Source: Magnetovibrio sp. PR-2 (GTDB lineage: Bacteria; Pseudomonadota; Alphaproteobacteria; Rhodospirillales; Magnetovibrionaceae). Taken from it: a DNA stretch of 64,000 bases. A model generated the notes under the pieces. It worked only from the letters and a program-made list of their open reading frames with translations, had not been told where the DNA came from and ran no database searches. The DNA lies in the NCBI RefSeq assembly GCF_036689815.1, contig NZ_JBAHUR010000001.1, positions 186,001 to 250,000 on the forward strand, written 5' to 3'. Both the position numbers and the translations under genes were made by a program. Below, one piece after another: positions 44,861 through 53,483 of the stretch. Each line of letters opens with the position of its first letter. Within the stretch, counting starts at the first letter, position 1.

Positions 44861-45277
44861 ATGGATAAATTCGATTGGGGACGCACCAAAGTTCTGGTTG
44901 TCGATGACGACCCGGCCATTGCCCAACTGATCGAGATTGTGTTGCGCCAACTGGGCGTGCGTTTTTTGGCCACGTCCGACAATGGTCAAGACGCCCTAGA
45001 GCGGCTACATAAGAAAGTGCAAACTCCCAACATCATCATTTTGGATATGCAGATGCCGGTGATGAACGGATTTGAATTTATTGCCGAACTGCGCAAGTTG
45101 TCCGACCCTGACATCAACACCATCCCCGTTTTGGCGTGTACCGCCATCGCCAAGCAAGAGGTCGTCGACGAAGCCTTGCGCCTCGGGGTGGATGGGTTCA
45201 TCGTGAAACCGTTTTCCGCAAAATCGCTAAGTGAACGGCTCGAAACCGTGCTTGAGCCGATCATGAACCCTGCATGA
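44861..45277 (+). CDS. Single-domain response regulator, second of a tandem pair
   Basis: 138 residues from ATG 44861. Receiver features: VLVVDDDPAIAQLIEIVLRQLG, phospho-acceptor Asp in IIILDMQMPVMNGFEF, LACTAIAKQ and GFIVKPFSAKSL. About half its residues match the preceding regulator, including the unusual D-W-x-R-T start. The stop overlaps the following cysteine-cluster gene by 4 bp (ATGA), so the two are translationally coupled and probably functionally linked. Confidence 0.92.
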   Translation: MDKFDWGRTKVLVVDDDPAIAQLIEIVLRQLGVRFLATSDNGQDALERLHKKVQTPNIIILDMQMPVMNGFEFIAELRKLSDPDINTIPVLACTAIAKQEVVDEALRLGVDGFIVKPFSAKSLSERLETVLEPIMNPA

Positions 45278-45957
45278 CAAAATCGAAAAAAAACGTGCCC
45301 CAGCCCAGCCAAAAAACGTTCTCTAAAATCTTCGATCTGTTCGACGCACCCGTGATGAAGGTCAATTGCGGCGAAAAATGTGCCCACTTAAACGAAGGCT
45401 CACCGGTGTGTTGCGACGTGGACAATGCCATCCCCATCATGCAGGTGGCGGAATGGAAGTTGTTGAAATCGCGCTCTGATTTGTGGAAAGCGTTCAAACC
45501 CTATGACGAGCACACCCAAGGCATCGTCGATGAACTGTCCGACCAATGCAAAGCGGTGGAATGCAAAGGGGCGATGCATTGCGAACGCGACAACCGCTCG
45601 CTGTCGTGCCGCGCCTTTCCGTTTTTTCCGTATATCGGCAAAGACGGCGAGATTTTGGGGCTGAGCTATTATTGGCACTTCGAAGACACGTGTTGGGTGG
45701 TCTCCAATCAGCATTTGGTGGAACAGGACTTTATCGATCAGTTCATCGAGGCCTATGAAATCTTGTTCAAGAAGGACCCGGAAGAATACGACGTGTTTGT
45801 CGATTATTCCGCCACGCAGCGCCGCGTTTTTTCCCGGCGCAAGCAAGCGATCCCGGTGTTGGCGCGTAAAGGTAAAATATATTTGATCAAACCCAAAAAG
45901 GGCGGCATCAAAGCGGGCCGCAAAAAAGATCTGCCGAAATTCAAGCCGTTTAAATAA
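45274..45957 (+). CDS. Cysteine-cluster protein (YkgJ-like)
   Basis: 227 residues. Cysteines are arranged as NCGEKCAH, SPVCCDVD, QCKAVECKGAMHCERD and RSLSCRAFPFFPYIG. The last element and the CxxxC-CC spacing resemble the YkgJ/UPF0153 metal-binding cluster family, although this protein is longer and the match is partial. It could hold zinc or an Fe-S cluster. The C-terminal 40 residues are Lys-rich (IKPKKGGIKAGRKKD) and may bind nucleic acid. Coupled to the second response regulator by a 4-bp overlap. Confidence 0.7.
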   Translation: MTKSKKNVPQPSQKTFSKIFDLFDAPVMKVNCGEKCAHLNEGSPVCCDVDNAIPIMQVAEWKLLKSRSDLWKAFKPYDEHTQGIVDELSDQCKAVECKGAMHCERDNRSLSCRAFPFFPYIGKDGEILGLSYYWHFEDTCWVVSNQHLVEQDFIDQFIEAYEILFKKDPEEYDVFVDYSATQRRVFSRRKQAIPVLARKGKIYLIKPKKGGIKAGRKKDLPKFKPFK

Positions 45958-46044
45958 GACGCATGAGAACCCTTGCGTTTTGGGGGCGAGGGGTGTAAAA
46001 ACCAGCTCAGTTAACAGTCTCGTTGTCTACAGGATAGACATTGA

Positions 46045-46075
46045 GGTGGGCGCCAAGCGGCGGCCCGCCTTTTTT
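46045..46075 (+). terminator. Terminator or attenuator in the rimP-nusA leader
   Basis: GGTGGGC (46045-46051) pairs with GCCCGCC (46063-46069), one G-U pair, followed by six T residues. Just upstream is a second hairpin, TGTCTA/TAGACA at 46025-46040. It lies 88 bp after the cysteine-cluster gene and 50 bp before rimP, so it either ends the upstream operon or attenuates rimP-nusA-infB. Confidence 0.65.
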
Positions 46076-46124
46076 AGTTCCTGAATTTTGGCGGCGGGGC
46101 GCGCGATTAGGACGATACGAACAG

Positions 46125-46622
46125 ATGGATTTGGCCAAACGCATCGAAGACTTGATTGCCCCGACCATTGAGGATTTGGGCTTTGAAATCGTGCGTGTGC
46201 AGCTCACGGGCTCTAAACACCCACGTCTGCAAGTGATGGCTGAACGCGTCGATGGGTCCGGAATTGATGTGGAAGACTGTGCGAAAATTTCGCGCTCCAT
46301 TTCCGCGATTTTGGATGTGGAAGACCCGATTGCCAGCGAATATGCCCTGGAAGTCAGTTCTCCCGGCATCGATCGTCCTTTGACACGTGTTAAGGATTTT
46401 GAGACCTGGGCCGGTTTTGACGCCAAGGTCGAACTGTCGGTGGGGATCGATGGCCGCAAACGCTTTAGCGGGCGTTTGTTGGGCGTGGATGACACGGACA
46501 ATATTTTGATGGAAGACGCAGAAGGTGAAAATTACGTTCTGCCCTTCGATGACGTTCAACGAGCCAAACTGTTGCTGACCGACGAATTGATGGCAGCAGT
46601 CACTTCGGAGCAGACAAAATGA
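46125..46622 (+). CDS. rimP: Ribosome maturation factor RimP
   Basis: 165 residues from ATG 46125, beginning MDLAKRIEDLIAPTIEDLG, the usual family start; the longer frame from 46041 overlaps the leader hairpin. RimP assists 30S subunit maturation. Further marks: VEDCAKISRSISAILDVEDP and YALEVSSPGIDRPLTRVKDF. It overlaps nusA by 4 bp and heads the conserved rimP-nusA-ylxR-infB operon. Confidence 0.94.
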   Translation: MDLAKRIEDLIAPTIEDLGFEIVRVQLTGSKHPRLQVMAERVDGSGIDVEDCAKISRSISAILDVEDPIASEYALEVSSPGIDRPLTRVKDFETWAGFDAKVELSVGIDGRKRFSGRLLGVDDTDNILMEDAEGENYVLPFDDVQRAKLLLTDELMAAVTSEQTK

Positions 46623-48187
46623 ACACGACACCGCAGACCACCGGCGTGCATGTGCGCCCAGAACTTCTGACCGTTGCCGATACGGTCGCCCGCGACAAGG
46701 GCATCGATCGCAACGAAGTCTTGGAAGCGATGGAACAAGCCATCCAACGCGCCGGGCGGTCTAAATACGGCCACGAGCACGACATCCGCGCCCACATCGA
46801 CCGCACCACGGGTGAAATCACCCTGGCGCGCTACATCGAAGTGGTGGCCGACGACGCCGAGATCGAAAACGAAAACATGCAGTTGCAGATCACGCGGGCC
46901 AAGCGCAAAAAAGAAGACGCTGAGCTGGGTGAGTTCATCGTCGATCCGCTGCCACCGATCGATTTTGGCCGCATCGCCGCACAAACCGCCAAACAAGTGA
47001 TCGTGCAAAAGGTTCGCGAAGCTGAACGCAAACGTCAGTTCAACGAATACAAAGACCGCATTGGCGAAATCGTCAACGGCGTGGTCAAGCGCATCGAGTT
47101 TGGCAACGTCATCGTCGACATGGGCCGTGGCGAAGCGCTGTTGCGCCGCGACGAAACCATTCCGCGCGAACACTTCAACAATGGCGACCGTGTCCGCGCC
47201 TTCATCGCCGACGTGCGTGAAGAACAACGCGGCCCGCAAATCTTCCTGTCGCGCACGCACCCCGACTTCATGGTCAAACTGTTCGCCCAAGAAGTTCCGG
47301 AAATCTACGACGGGGTCATCCAGATCATGGCTGCTGCCCGCGATCCGGGGTCCCGTGCGAAAATCGCTGTGCACTCCAATGACAGCTCCATCGATCCGGT
47401 GGGTCCGTGTATCGGTATGCGCGGTTCGCGCGTTCAAGCCGTTGTGGGTGAGCTGCAAGGCGAAAAAATCGATATCATTCAACACTCCGAAGATCCGGCG
47501 ACCTTTATTGTGAACGCCTTGGCCCCGGCCGAAGTGGTCAAAGTGGTGTTGGACGAAGAAAAGAACACCATCGAAGTGGTGGTTCCGGACGATCAATTGT
47601 CTCTCGCCATTGGGCGCCGCGGTCAAAACGTGCGTTTGGCTTCACAATTGTCCGGTTGGAACATCGACATTCTGACCGAGGCGGAAGAATCTGACCGTCG
47701 CCAAGCCGAATTCCAAGCTCGCACCCAGCTCATCATTGATGCGTTGGACGTGGACGATGTGATCGCGCACCTGTTGGTGACCGAAGGCTTCACCAGCATC
47801 GAAGAAGTGGCGTTCGTTCCCATGGAAGAACTGACCACCATCGAAGGTTTCGACGACGACGTGGCCGAAGAGCTGCGCGCCCGTGCCCGCACCTATTTGG
47901 AACGCCGCGACGAAGAGCTGGCAGGAAAATGCCGCGAATTGGGCGTTGCCGAAGACCTTTTGGGTCTTGCCGGCGTGTCGGTCGAAATGGCTGTCGCCCT
48001 TGCAGAACAAGGTGTTAAAGACCGCGACGATCTGGCTGACTTGGCCGGTGACGAGCTGGTCGAAATGCTGCCGCCGCTGTTGAAAATGGGTGAAGATCAA
48101 GCCAACGAGCTGATCATGGAAGCCCGCGCGCACTGGTTCGCCGACGAAGAAGGCGAAGCTGAAGCTGAAGCGAGCGAAGAGGCGTAA
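46619..48187 (+). CDS. nusA: Transcription termination/antitermination factor NusA
   Basis: 522 residues. Order: N-terminal RNAP-binding domain (1-130), S1 domain (about 135-200, IVNGVVKRIEFGNVIVDMG), KH1 and KH2 (about 230-345, with GPCIGMRGSRVQAVVGELQGEKIDI and LSLAIGRRGQNVRLASQL). Two C-terminal helix-hairpin-helix acidic repeats follow (about 360-510), ending in an Glu/Ala-rich tail. NusA modulates pausing, termination and antitermination. All domains are intact. Confidence 0.96.
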   Translation: MNTTPQTTGVHVRPELLTVADTVARDKGIDRNEVLEAMEQAIQRAGRSKYGHEHDIRAHIDRTTGEITLARYIEVVADDAEIENENMQLQITRAKRKKEDAELGEFIVDPLPPIDFGRIAAQTAKQVIVQKVREAERKRQFNEYKDRIGEIVNGVVKRIEFGNVIVDMGRGEALLRRDETIPREHFNNGDRVRAFIADVREEQRGPQIFLSRTHPDFMVKLFAQEVPEIYDGVIQIMAAARDPGSRAKIAVHSNDSSIDPVGPCIGMRGSRVQAVVGELQGEKIDIIQHSEDPATFIVNALAPAEVVKVVLDEEKNTIEVVVPDDQLSLAIGRRGQNVRLASQLSGWNIDILTEAEESDRRQAEFQARTQLIIDALDVDDVIAHLLVTEGFTSIEEVAFVPMEELTTIEGFDDDVAEELRARARTYLERRDEELAGKCRELGVAEDLLGLAGVSVEMAVALAEQGVKDRDDLADLAGDELVEMLPPLLKMGEDQANELIMEARAHWFADEEGEAEAEASEEA

Positions 48188-48207
48188 CGACGGTCGGAGG
48201 GCTTGTC

Positions 48208-48816
48208 ATGAGCGCTTCGAAAGAACGATGCTGCATCGCGTCGGGCGAGACAAAACCGCAATCTGAATTGCTGCGGTTTGTCATCGGTCCGGACCAAGAG
48301 GTGGTCTTTGATGCAGCCGGTAAATTGCCGGGTCGGGGTTTATGGTTGTCCGCCCGGCTGGATATGGTAAAAACGGCCGCGAACAAAGGGCTATTCGCTC
48401 GCGCGGCCAAAGCCCAAGCCAAGGTTCCCGAAACCTTGGTCGAAGACATACAGCGGATTTTAAAAAACCGCTGTTTGGACAGGGTGGGACTGGCGCGCCG
48501 TTCAGGCGATTTGGTGCAAGGCTTTGATAAAGTCCGCGCCAGCTTGAAACAAAGCGCGCCGGGCGTGCTCATCGAAGCCCGAGACGGCGGCGATGACGGA
48601 CGCGAAAAGGTTACGCGCTTGGCCCCCGGTGTTCCGGTGGTTGCGCTGTTTACGGCCGAGGAACTCGGCCGCGCCATGGGCCGCGACAATGCGGTTCACG
48701 CCTTGATGGCACAGGGCAAGATGGCGAGCATTTTTTTACAAGACACCCGGCGTCTGGCCGGAGTCTTGGATGAGCCGTTGGATGGCGTGAAGCCAAACGA
48801 CGGCGTTGACGAATAA
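48208..48816 (+). CDS. YlxR-family RNA-binding protein
   Basis: 202 residues. The N-terminal YlxR (DUF448) domain shows RCCIASGETKPQSELLRFVIGPD and GRGLWLSARLDMV. The second half (about 95-190) looks like an L7Ae-type RNA-binding fold (GLARRSGDLVQGFDKV, FTAEELGRAMGRDNAVHALM), a fusion typical of alphaproteobacteria. It lies between nusA and infB, the standard position, and is thought to act in ribosome or RNase P-related functions. Confidence 0.9.
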   Translation: MSASKERCCIASGETKPQSELLRFVIGPDQEVVFDAAGKLPGRGLWLSARLDMVKTAANKGLFARAAKAQAKVPETLVEDIQRILKNRCLDRVGLARRSGDLVQGFDKVRASLKQSAPGVLIEARDGGDDGREKVTRLAPGVPVVALFTAEELGRAMGRDNAVHALMAQGKMASIFLQDTRRLAGVLDEPLDGVKPNDGVDE

Positions 48817-48849
48817 GCCAATTCGGGCAAGGCCCGAAAACGGAGTGAT

Positions 48850-51453
48850 ATGAGCGATACGAACGACACCGGTAAAAAGCCCCTGACCCTGAAAAAACCG
48901 GGTAAGTTGGAGCTGAACAAGACTGTTGAAGCCGGCACGGTGAAACAGAGCTTTTCGCATGGCCGTTCCAAAATGGTCCAGGTGGAGCGCAAGAAGAAGC
49001 GTACGTTCTCGCAAGACGCCACGGGCAAGATGGCACGCGACAGCGGCGCCAAGGCAGCAGCCCCGGCGGCTGCGCCTATAGACGTCGCGCCCAAGCCTGC
49101 GGCTCCCGCTCCTGCGGCTCCGTCCTCTAGCCCGGTTGAAGACAAACTCACCGACGGCGAACACCAAAAACGCGTGAAGGCTTTGGAAGACGCCAAAGTT
49201 CGCGAAGTCGAAGAAAAGAAACGCAAGGTCGAAGAAGAAAAACGCGCTGCCGAAGAAGCCAAGCGCCTAGAAGCGGAAGCTGCCGAGGCCGCCAAACGCG
49301 AAGCCGAAGACGCGGCGCAAACGGCCAAGCAAGAGACCGAAGCCCCCAAGGCGGGAGCGAAGCCGGAACCCAAGCCCCAGGGCAAATCCGAGCCGAAGCC
49401 CCCGGCCAAGCCCAAACCGCAGCCCAAAGCCAAAGGTCCGGCTGAACCTCCGATCAAAGAAGACACCAAAAAGGGCAAGAAAAAAGACAAGAAAAAAGGT
49501 GGGGGTGCCGACACCAAACACCAGCCCACCCGTGGACGTGGCGATCAACGCCGTCGTTCGGGCAAGCTCACCATTTCCAGCGCCTTGTCCGGAGACGACG
49601 GCGAGCGTCAACGTTCGCTAGCGTCAGTCAAACGCAAGCGCGAAAAAGAAAAACAACAACAACAACAGGCCCGCGCCGAAGGCAAAAAGATCGTGCGCGA
49701 GGTTGTTGTGCCGGAAACCATTTCGGTCCAAGAGCTGGCCAACCGTATGGCCGAGCGCGGCGTAGATGTGATTCGCGAGCTCATGAAAATGGGCGTGATG
49801 GCGACCATCAACCAAATCATCGACGCCGATACGGCGGAACTGGTGGTTGAAGAATTTGGCCACAAATTGAAACGCGTGTCCGAATCCGACGTTGAAACGG
49901 GCTTGAGCGGCGATGACGATAGCGACGCCGATTTGGTCAAACGTCCTCCGGTCGTGACCGTGATGGGCCACGTTGATCACGGTAAAACGTCTTTGTTGGA
50001 CAGTTTGCGCACCACCGACGTGGCAGGCGGCGAAGCCGGCGGTATTACCCAGCACATCGGCGCCTATCAGGTGACGTTGGCGGGCGGCGACAAAATCTCG
50101 TTTGTCGATACGCCGGGTCACGCGGCCTTTACCGACATGCGTGCCCGCGGTGCCAAAGTCACCGACATCGTTATCTTGGTGGTGGCGGCAGACGACAGCG
50201 TCATGCCGCAAACCATTGAAGCCATTCACCACGCCAAGGCTGCCGAAGTTCCGATCATTGTGGCCGTGAACAAATGCGACAAGCCTGACGCCGATCCGAT
50301 GAAAGTGCGCACCGAACTGCTGCAACACGACATCGTGGTCGAAGAAATGGGCGGCGACGTATTGGCTGTGGACGTGTCGGCAAAAGCGCGCACCGGTTTG
50401 GAAAAACTGGAAGAAGCGATCTTGCTGCAGTCCGAAATTTTGGATCTCAAAGCCAACCCCACCCGTCCGGCTGAAGGCGTCATTGTCGAAGCCAAAATGG
50501 AACAAGGTCGCGGCTCGGTCGCAACGGCTTTGATCCAACGCGGTACGCTGCGCAAAGGCGACATCTTTGTTGCCGGTTCCGAATGGGGCCGTGTGCGTGC
50601 ACTGGTTGATGACCACGGTCAACAAATCGAAGAAGCTATTCCCGGTATGCCGGTGGAAATTCTGGGTCTCAACGGCACGCCTGACGCAGGCGACATGGTC
50701 GTCGTGGTCGAAGATGACGGCCGTGCCCGCGAAGTCACCGAATACCGTCAACGCAAAAAACGCGAAGCTCAGGCCGCTGCGGCCGCCCGCGGGTCTTTGG
50801 AACAAATGTTCGAAAAGATCAAAGAAGGCGAAGCCGCAACGCTGCCCGTCGTGGTCAAAGCCGACGTGCACGGGTCTTTGGAAGCCATCACGGCGGCCTT
50901 GGACAAAATGGGTACCGACGAAGTCAAAGCCCAAGTGCTGCACGGCGCGGTCGGCGGCATCAACGAATCCGACGTGATCTTGGCCCGTGCTTCGGGCGGT
51001 TTCATCATCGGCTTCAACGTGCGTGCCAACGCCCAAGCCCGCGACTTGGCGAAACGCGACGGCGTGGACATTCGTTATTATTCCATCATTTACGATGTCA
51101 CCGACGATATGCGCAACGCGCTGTCGGGCATGTTGGCCCCGACCTTGAAAGAAGAGTTCTTGGGCTACGCTCAGGTGCGCGAAGTGTTCTCCATCACCAA
51201 AGTCGGCAAAGTTGCGGGTTGTATGGTGACGTCGGGCATGGTCAAACGCGGCTCCAAGGTTCGTTTGCTGCGTGACGACGTGGTTGTCCACGAAGGCGAG
51301 CTGAGCCAGTTGAAGCGCTTCAAGGACGATGCCAAGGAAGTCAAAGAAGGCATGGAATGCGGTATGTCCTTTGCGAACTACGATGACATCAAAGAAGGTG
51401 ATATCATCGAATGCTTCGATGTGATCGAGGTGGCGCGCCAACTCGAAGAGTAA
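48850..51453 (+). CDS. infB: Translation initiation factor IF-2
   Basis: 867 residues. A long N-terminal region, residues about 50-260, is a low-complexity Ala/Lys/Glu/Pro linker that includes a coiled-coil-like [20 protein letters not shown]. Then the IF-2 N-domain ([23 protein letters not shown]) and the GTPase: G1 [10 protein letters not shown]3 DTPGHAAF, G4 NKCD. Domains II to IV follow. It places fMet-tRNA on the 30S subunit. GGAGTGAT precedes the ATG. Confidence 0.97.
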   Translation: MSDTNDTGKKPLTLKKPGKLELNKTVEAGTVKQSFSHGRSKMVQVERKKKRTFSQDATGKMARDSGAKAAAPAAAPIDVAPKPAAPAPAAPSSSPVEDKLTDGEHQKRVKALEDAKVREVEEKKRKVEEEKRAAEEAKRLEAEAAEAAKREAEDAAQTAKQETEAPKAGAKPEPKPQGKSEPKPPAKPKPQPKAKGPAEPPIKEDTKKGKKKDKKKGGGADTKHQPTRGRGDQRRRSGKLTISSALSGDDGERQRSLASVKRKREKEKQQQQQARAEGKKIVREVVVPETISVQELANRMAERGVDVIRELMKMGVMATINQIIDADTAELVVEEFGHKLKRVSESDVETGLSGDDDSDADLVKRPPVVTVMGHVDHGKTSLLDSLRTTDVAGGEAGGITQHIGAYQVTLAGGDKISFVDTPGHAAFTDMRARGAKVTDIVILVVAADDSVMPQTIEAIHHAKAAEVPIIVAVNKCDKPDADPMKVRTELLQHDIVVEEMGGDVLAVDVSAKARTGLEKLEEAILLQSEILDLKANPTRPAEGVIVEAKMEQGRGSVATALIQRGTLRKGDIFVAGSEWGRVRALVDDHGQQIEEAIPGMPVEILGLNGTPDAGDMVVVVEDDGRAREVTEYRQRKKREAQAAAAARGSLEQMFEKIKEGEAATLPVVVKADVHGSLEAITAALDKMGTDEVKAQVLHGAVGGINESDVILARASGGFIIGFNVRANAQARDLAKRDGVDIRYYSIIYDVTDDMRNALSGMLAPTLKEEFLGYAQVREVFSITKVGKVAGCMVTSGMVKRGSKVRLLRDDVVVHEGELSQLKRFKDDAKEVKEGMECGMSFANYDDIKEGDIIECFDVIEVARQLEE

Positions 51454-51487
51454 CGCGCCATCACCTTCTTTCATAAGGACGACTGTC

Positions 51488-51913
51488 ATGTCCCGCCACG
51501 GCCATCACAATCCAGCCAAAGGCCCCAGCCAGCGCCAATTGCGCGTGGGCGAAGAGCTGCGCCATGCCATTGCGTGGATCTTGGAACGCGGCGAGCTGCG
51601 TGACCCGGCCATTGCCAACACGCCGGTGACGGTGACCGAGGTCCGCGTCAGTCCAGATTTGAAAAACGCCACGTGTTTTGTCACGCCCTTGGGCGGCGGC
51701 GAACCGGACGCGGTGGCCGAAGTGGTCGGTGCCTTGTCGCGCGCGCGTAAATTCCTGCGTCATGAAGTGGTGCGCAAAGTGAATTTGAAATACGCACCGC
51801 AGCTGCATTTTGAACACGACACCTCCTTCGACACGGCCGGCCACATCGACGAACTTCTCCACCGCCCCGATGTGGCCAGAGATCTTCATCACGATGATGA
51901 TGAGGAGGACTGA
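51488..51913 (+). CDS. rbfA: Ribosome-binding factor A
   Basis: 141 residues. The KH-like fold has RQLRVGEELRHAIAWILERGE, then VTVTEVRVSPDLKNATCFVTPLG and APQLHFEHDTSFDTAGHIDELL, all family marks. RbfA helps mature the 16S rRNA 5' region at low temperature. It sits 35 bp behind infB with AAGGACGA upstream. The C-terminus ends in a short Asp/His-rich tail (HHDDDEED). Confidence 0.94.
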   Translation: MSRHGHHNPAKGPSQRQLRVGEELRHAIAWILERGELRDPAIANTPVTVTEVRVSPDLKNATCFVTPLGGGEPDAVAEVVGALSRARKFLRHEVVRKVNLKYAPQLHFEHDTSFDTAGHIDELLHRPDVARDLHHDDDEED

Positions 51914-51948
51914 GCGGTTGATGCAGAGTTCGCACAACACAAACGTTC

Positions 51949-52036
51949 GTCCGTCACCCCTGCGAAGGCAGGGGTCCATGGGCCTATTGAACCGGCCACT
52001 GGCGCCCATAGGCTCCTGCCTTCGCAGGAGCGACGG
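51949..52036. repeat. Palindromic dispersed repeat inside the rbfA-truB gap
   Basis: Two hairpins, ACCCCTGCGAAGGCAGGGGT and GCTCCTGCCTTCGCAGGAGC, are inverted relative to each other and bounded by TCCGTC and GACGGA. The flank GGTCCATGGGC matches the third module of the repeat cluster at 1310-1446. It has been inserted into the normally tight rbfA-truB junction. Confidence 0.8.
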
Positions 52037-52055
52037 ATTGGGTGATAGCTAAACC

Positions 52056-52979
52056 ATGCCCCGCAAACGCAAAGGCAATCCGGTTCACGGCTGGGTGGTG
52101 TTCGACAAACCCTACGCCATGAGCTCATCGCAAGCGGTGGGCAAGGTGCGTTGGTTGTTGAACGCGCAAAAGGCTGGGCACGGCGGCACTTTGGACCCGC
52201 TTGCCACCGGAATTTTGCCCATCGCCTTAGGCGAAGCCACCAAAGCCATGCCCTATGTTGTGGACAGTGCGAAAACGTACTGCTGCTGGATCAAGTTCGG
52301 AGAATCCCGCACCACGGACGATGCGGAAGGCGAAATCGTCGAAACTTCCGACGTTCGCCCCACGGCAGAAGAGATTCAGGCGGTGTTGCCGGAGTTCGAA
52401 GGCGAAATCGAACAAATCCCGCCGATCTATTCCGCCATTAAAGTGGACGGCCAGCGCGCCTATAAACTGGCCCGCGCCGACCAAGAGGTGGAGATGAAAC
52501 CGCGCCGCGTCACCATCGATGCCATCCGCTTGGTCGAAATGCCTGAACCGGACCTCGCAATCATCGATGTGGATTGCCAAAAAGGCACGTATATCAGAAG
52601 CTTAGCACGCGACATTGCCCTCAAATTGGGGACCGTGGGCTATGTCGCCGATTTGCGCCGCACAAGGGTGGGAAAATTCGCAGAAAACCTCGCAATTTCA
52701 CTGGATTCCTTGGAAGGCTTAGGGCATAGTGCGCGCCTCGAAGAAGCTGTGCTTCCGTTGGTGACCGCGCTGGACGACATCCCGGCGCTGGCCGTCACGG
52801 AAGATTTGGCCAAAAAGGTGCGACATGGCAACGCCATCGAAGCCCAACCGACACTGTCCAGCACGGATCGAGACGTGCAAGAAGGTGACACGGTTGTGTT
52901 GATGGACGCAGATGTGCCGCTCGCTTTGGCCCGGATCGAAAACGGTTATATCCGCCCGGTCCGTGTTCTCAATTTATAA
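52056..52979 (+). CDS. truB: tRNA pseudouridine(55) synthase
   Basis: 307 residues. It isomerises U55 in the T-loop of tRNAs. The catalytic Asp is in GHGGTLDPLATGILPIALGE. Further marks: IEQIPPIYSAIKVDGQRAYKLAR and DVDCQKGTYIRSLARDIA. The start MPRKRKGNPVHGWVVFDKP is normal. rpsO starts 15 bp downstream. Any transcript from rbfA must pass the palindromic repeat. Confidence 0.95.
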   Translation: MPRKRKGNPVHGWVVFDKPYAMSSSQAVGKVRWLLNAQKAGHGGTLDPLATGILPIALGEATKAMPYVVDSAKTYCCWIKFGESRTTDDAEGEIVETSDVRPTAEEIQAVLPEFEGEIEQIPPIYSAIKVDGQRAYKLARADQEVEMKPRRVTIDAIRLVEMPEPDLAIIDVDCQKGTYIRSLARDIALKLGTVGYVADLRRTRVGKFAENLAISLDSLEGLGHSARLEEAVLPLVTALDDIPALAVTEDLAKKVRHGNAIEAQPTLSSTDRDVQEGDTVVLMDADVPLALARIENGYIRPVRVLNL

Positions 52980-52994
52980 AAACAGGAGTACACG

Positions 52995-53264
52995 ATGTCG
53001 ATTACTGCAGAGCGTAAGCAAGAGCTTATCACTGAATTTGCGACCAAGCCGGGCGACACCGGCTCCCCCGAGGTTCAAGTTGCTGTCCTCACCGAGCGCA
53101 TCAACAACCTGACCGATCACCTCAAAACGCATAAAAAAGATCACCACTCGCGTCGTGGTCTGTTGATCATGGTTGGTCAGCGCCGCCGTCTTCTGGACTA
53201 CACCAAGAAGAAGAACCAGGCGCGTTACGAAGACCTGATCAAACGCTTGGGCCTGCGTCGCTAA
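52995..53264 (+). CDS. rpsO: 30S ribosomal protein S15
   Basis: 89 residues, the universal S15 length. Recognised by [53 protein letters not shown] and the Arg-rich end RLGLRR. S15 binds the central domain of 16S rRNA early in 30S assembly. ACAGGAG precedes the ATG. It is followed by a strong terminator and then pnp, as in many bacteria. Confidence 0.97.
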   Translation: MSITAERKQELITEFATKPGDTGSPEVQVAVLTERINNLTDHLKTHKKDHHSRRGLLIMVGQRRRLLDYTKKKNQARYEDLIKRLGLRR

Positions 53265-53271
53265 AGCGTTT

Positions 53272-53310
53272 ACGGCCAGCCCGAAAGTCGGGCTGGCCGT
53301 TGAACTTTTT
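53272..53310 (+). terminator. Rho-independent terminator of rpsO
   Basis: Twelve-pair stem CGGCCAGCCCGA / TCGGGCTGGCCG with an AAG loop, followed after TTGAAC by five T residues. It starts 9 bp after the rpsO stop codon. Confidence 0.85.
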
Positions 53311-53340
53311 GTCCGTTTGTTGGGGGGATAAATCTTAACA

Positions 53341-53483
53341 CTTTGACGGATAAAAGGATGAAGCTCCTGGCGGATGGCCGCTTGGGGTAAGGAGCGAAAG
53401 GCATGCTCCGAACGGCAGGCCCCTGGGCTATGTGAAGTCAGTTTGAATATGGGCTGCCAGATGATTTGTAAGGAAACATAAGT
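53341..53483 (+). promoter_or_regulatory. Structured leader of pnp with mutually exclusive hairpins
   Basis: Non-coding 143-base leader. GCTCC at 53363-53367 can pair with GGAGC at 53391-53395, enclosing a GCGG/CCGC hairpin; the same GGAGC can pair instead with GCTCC at 53405-53409. Downstream GGCAG (53414-53418) pairs with CTGCC (53454-53458), ahead of the AAGGA ribosome-binding site. In enterobacteria the pnp leader is cut by RNase III and used for autoregulation; a similar role here is inference. Confidence 0.5.

Noticed and set aside
49624-51489. 621-codon open frame on the minus strand
   Set aside because: Antisense shadow of infB with no recognisable motif.
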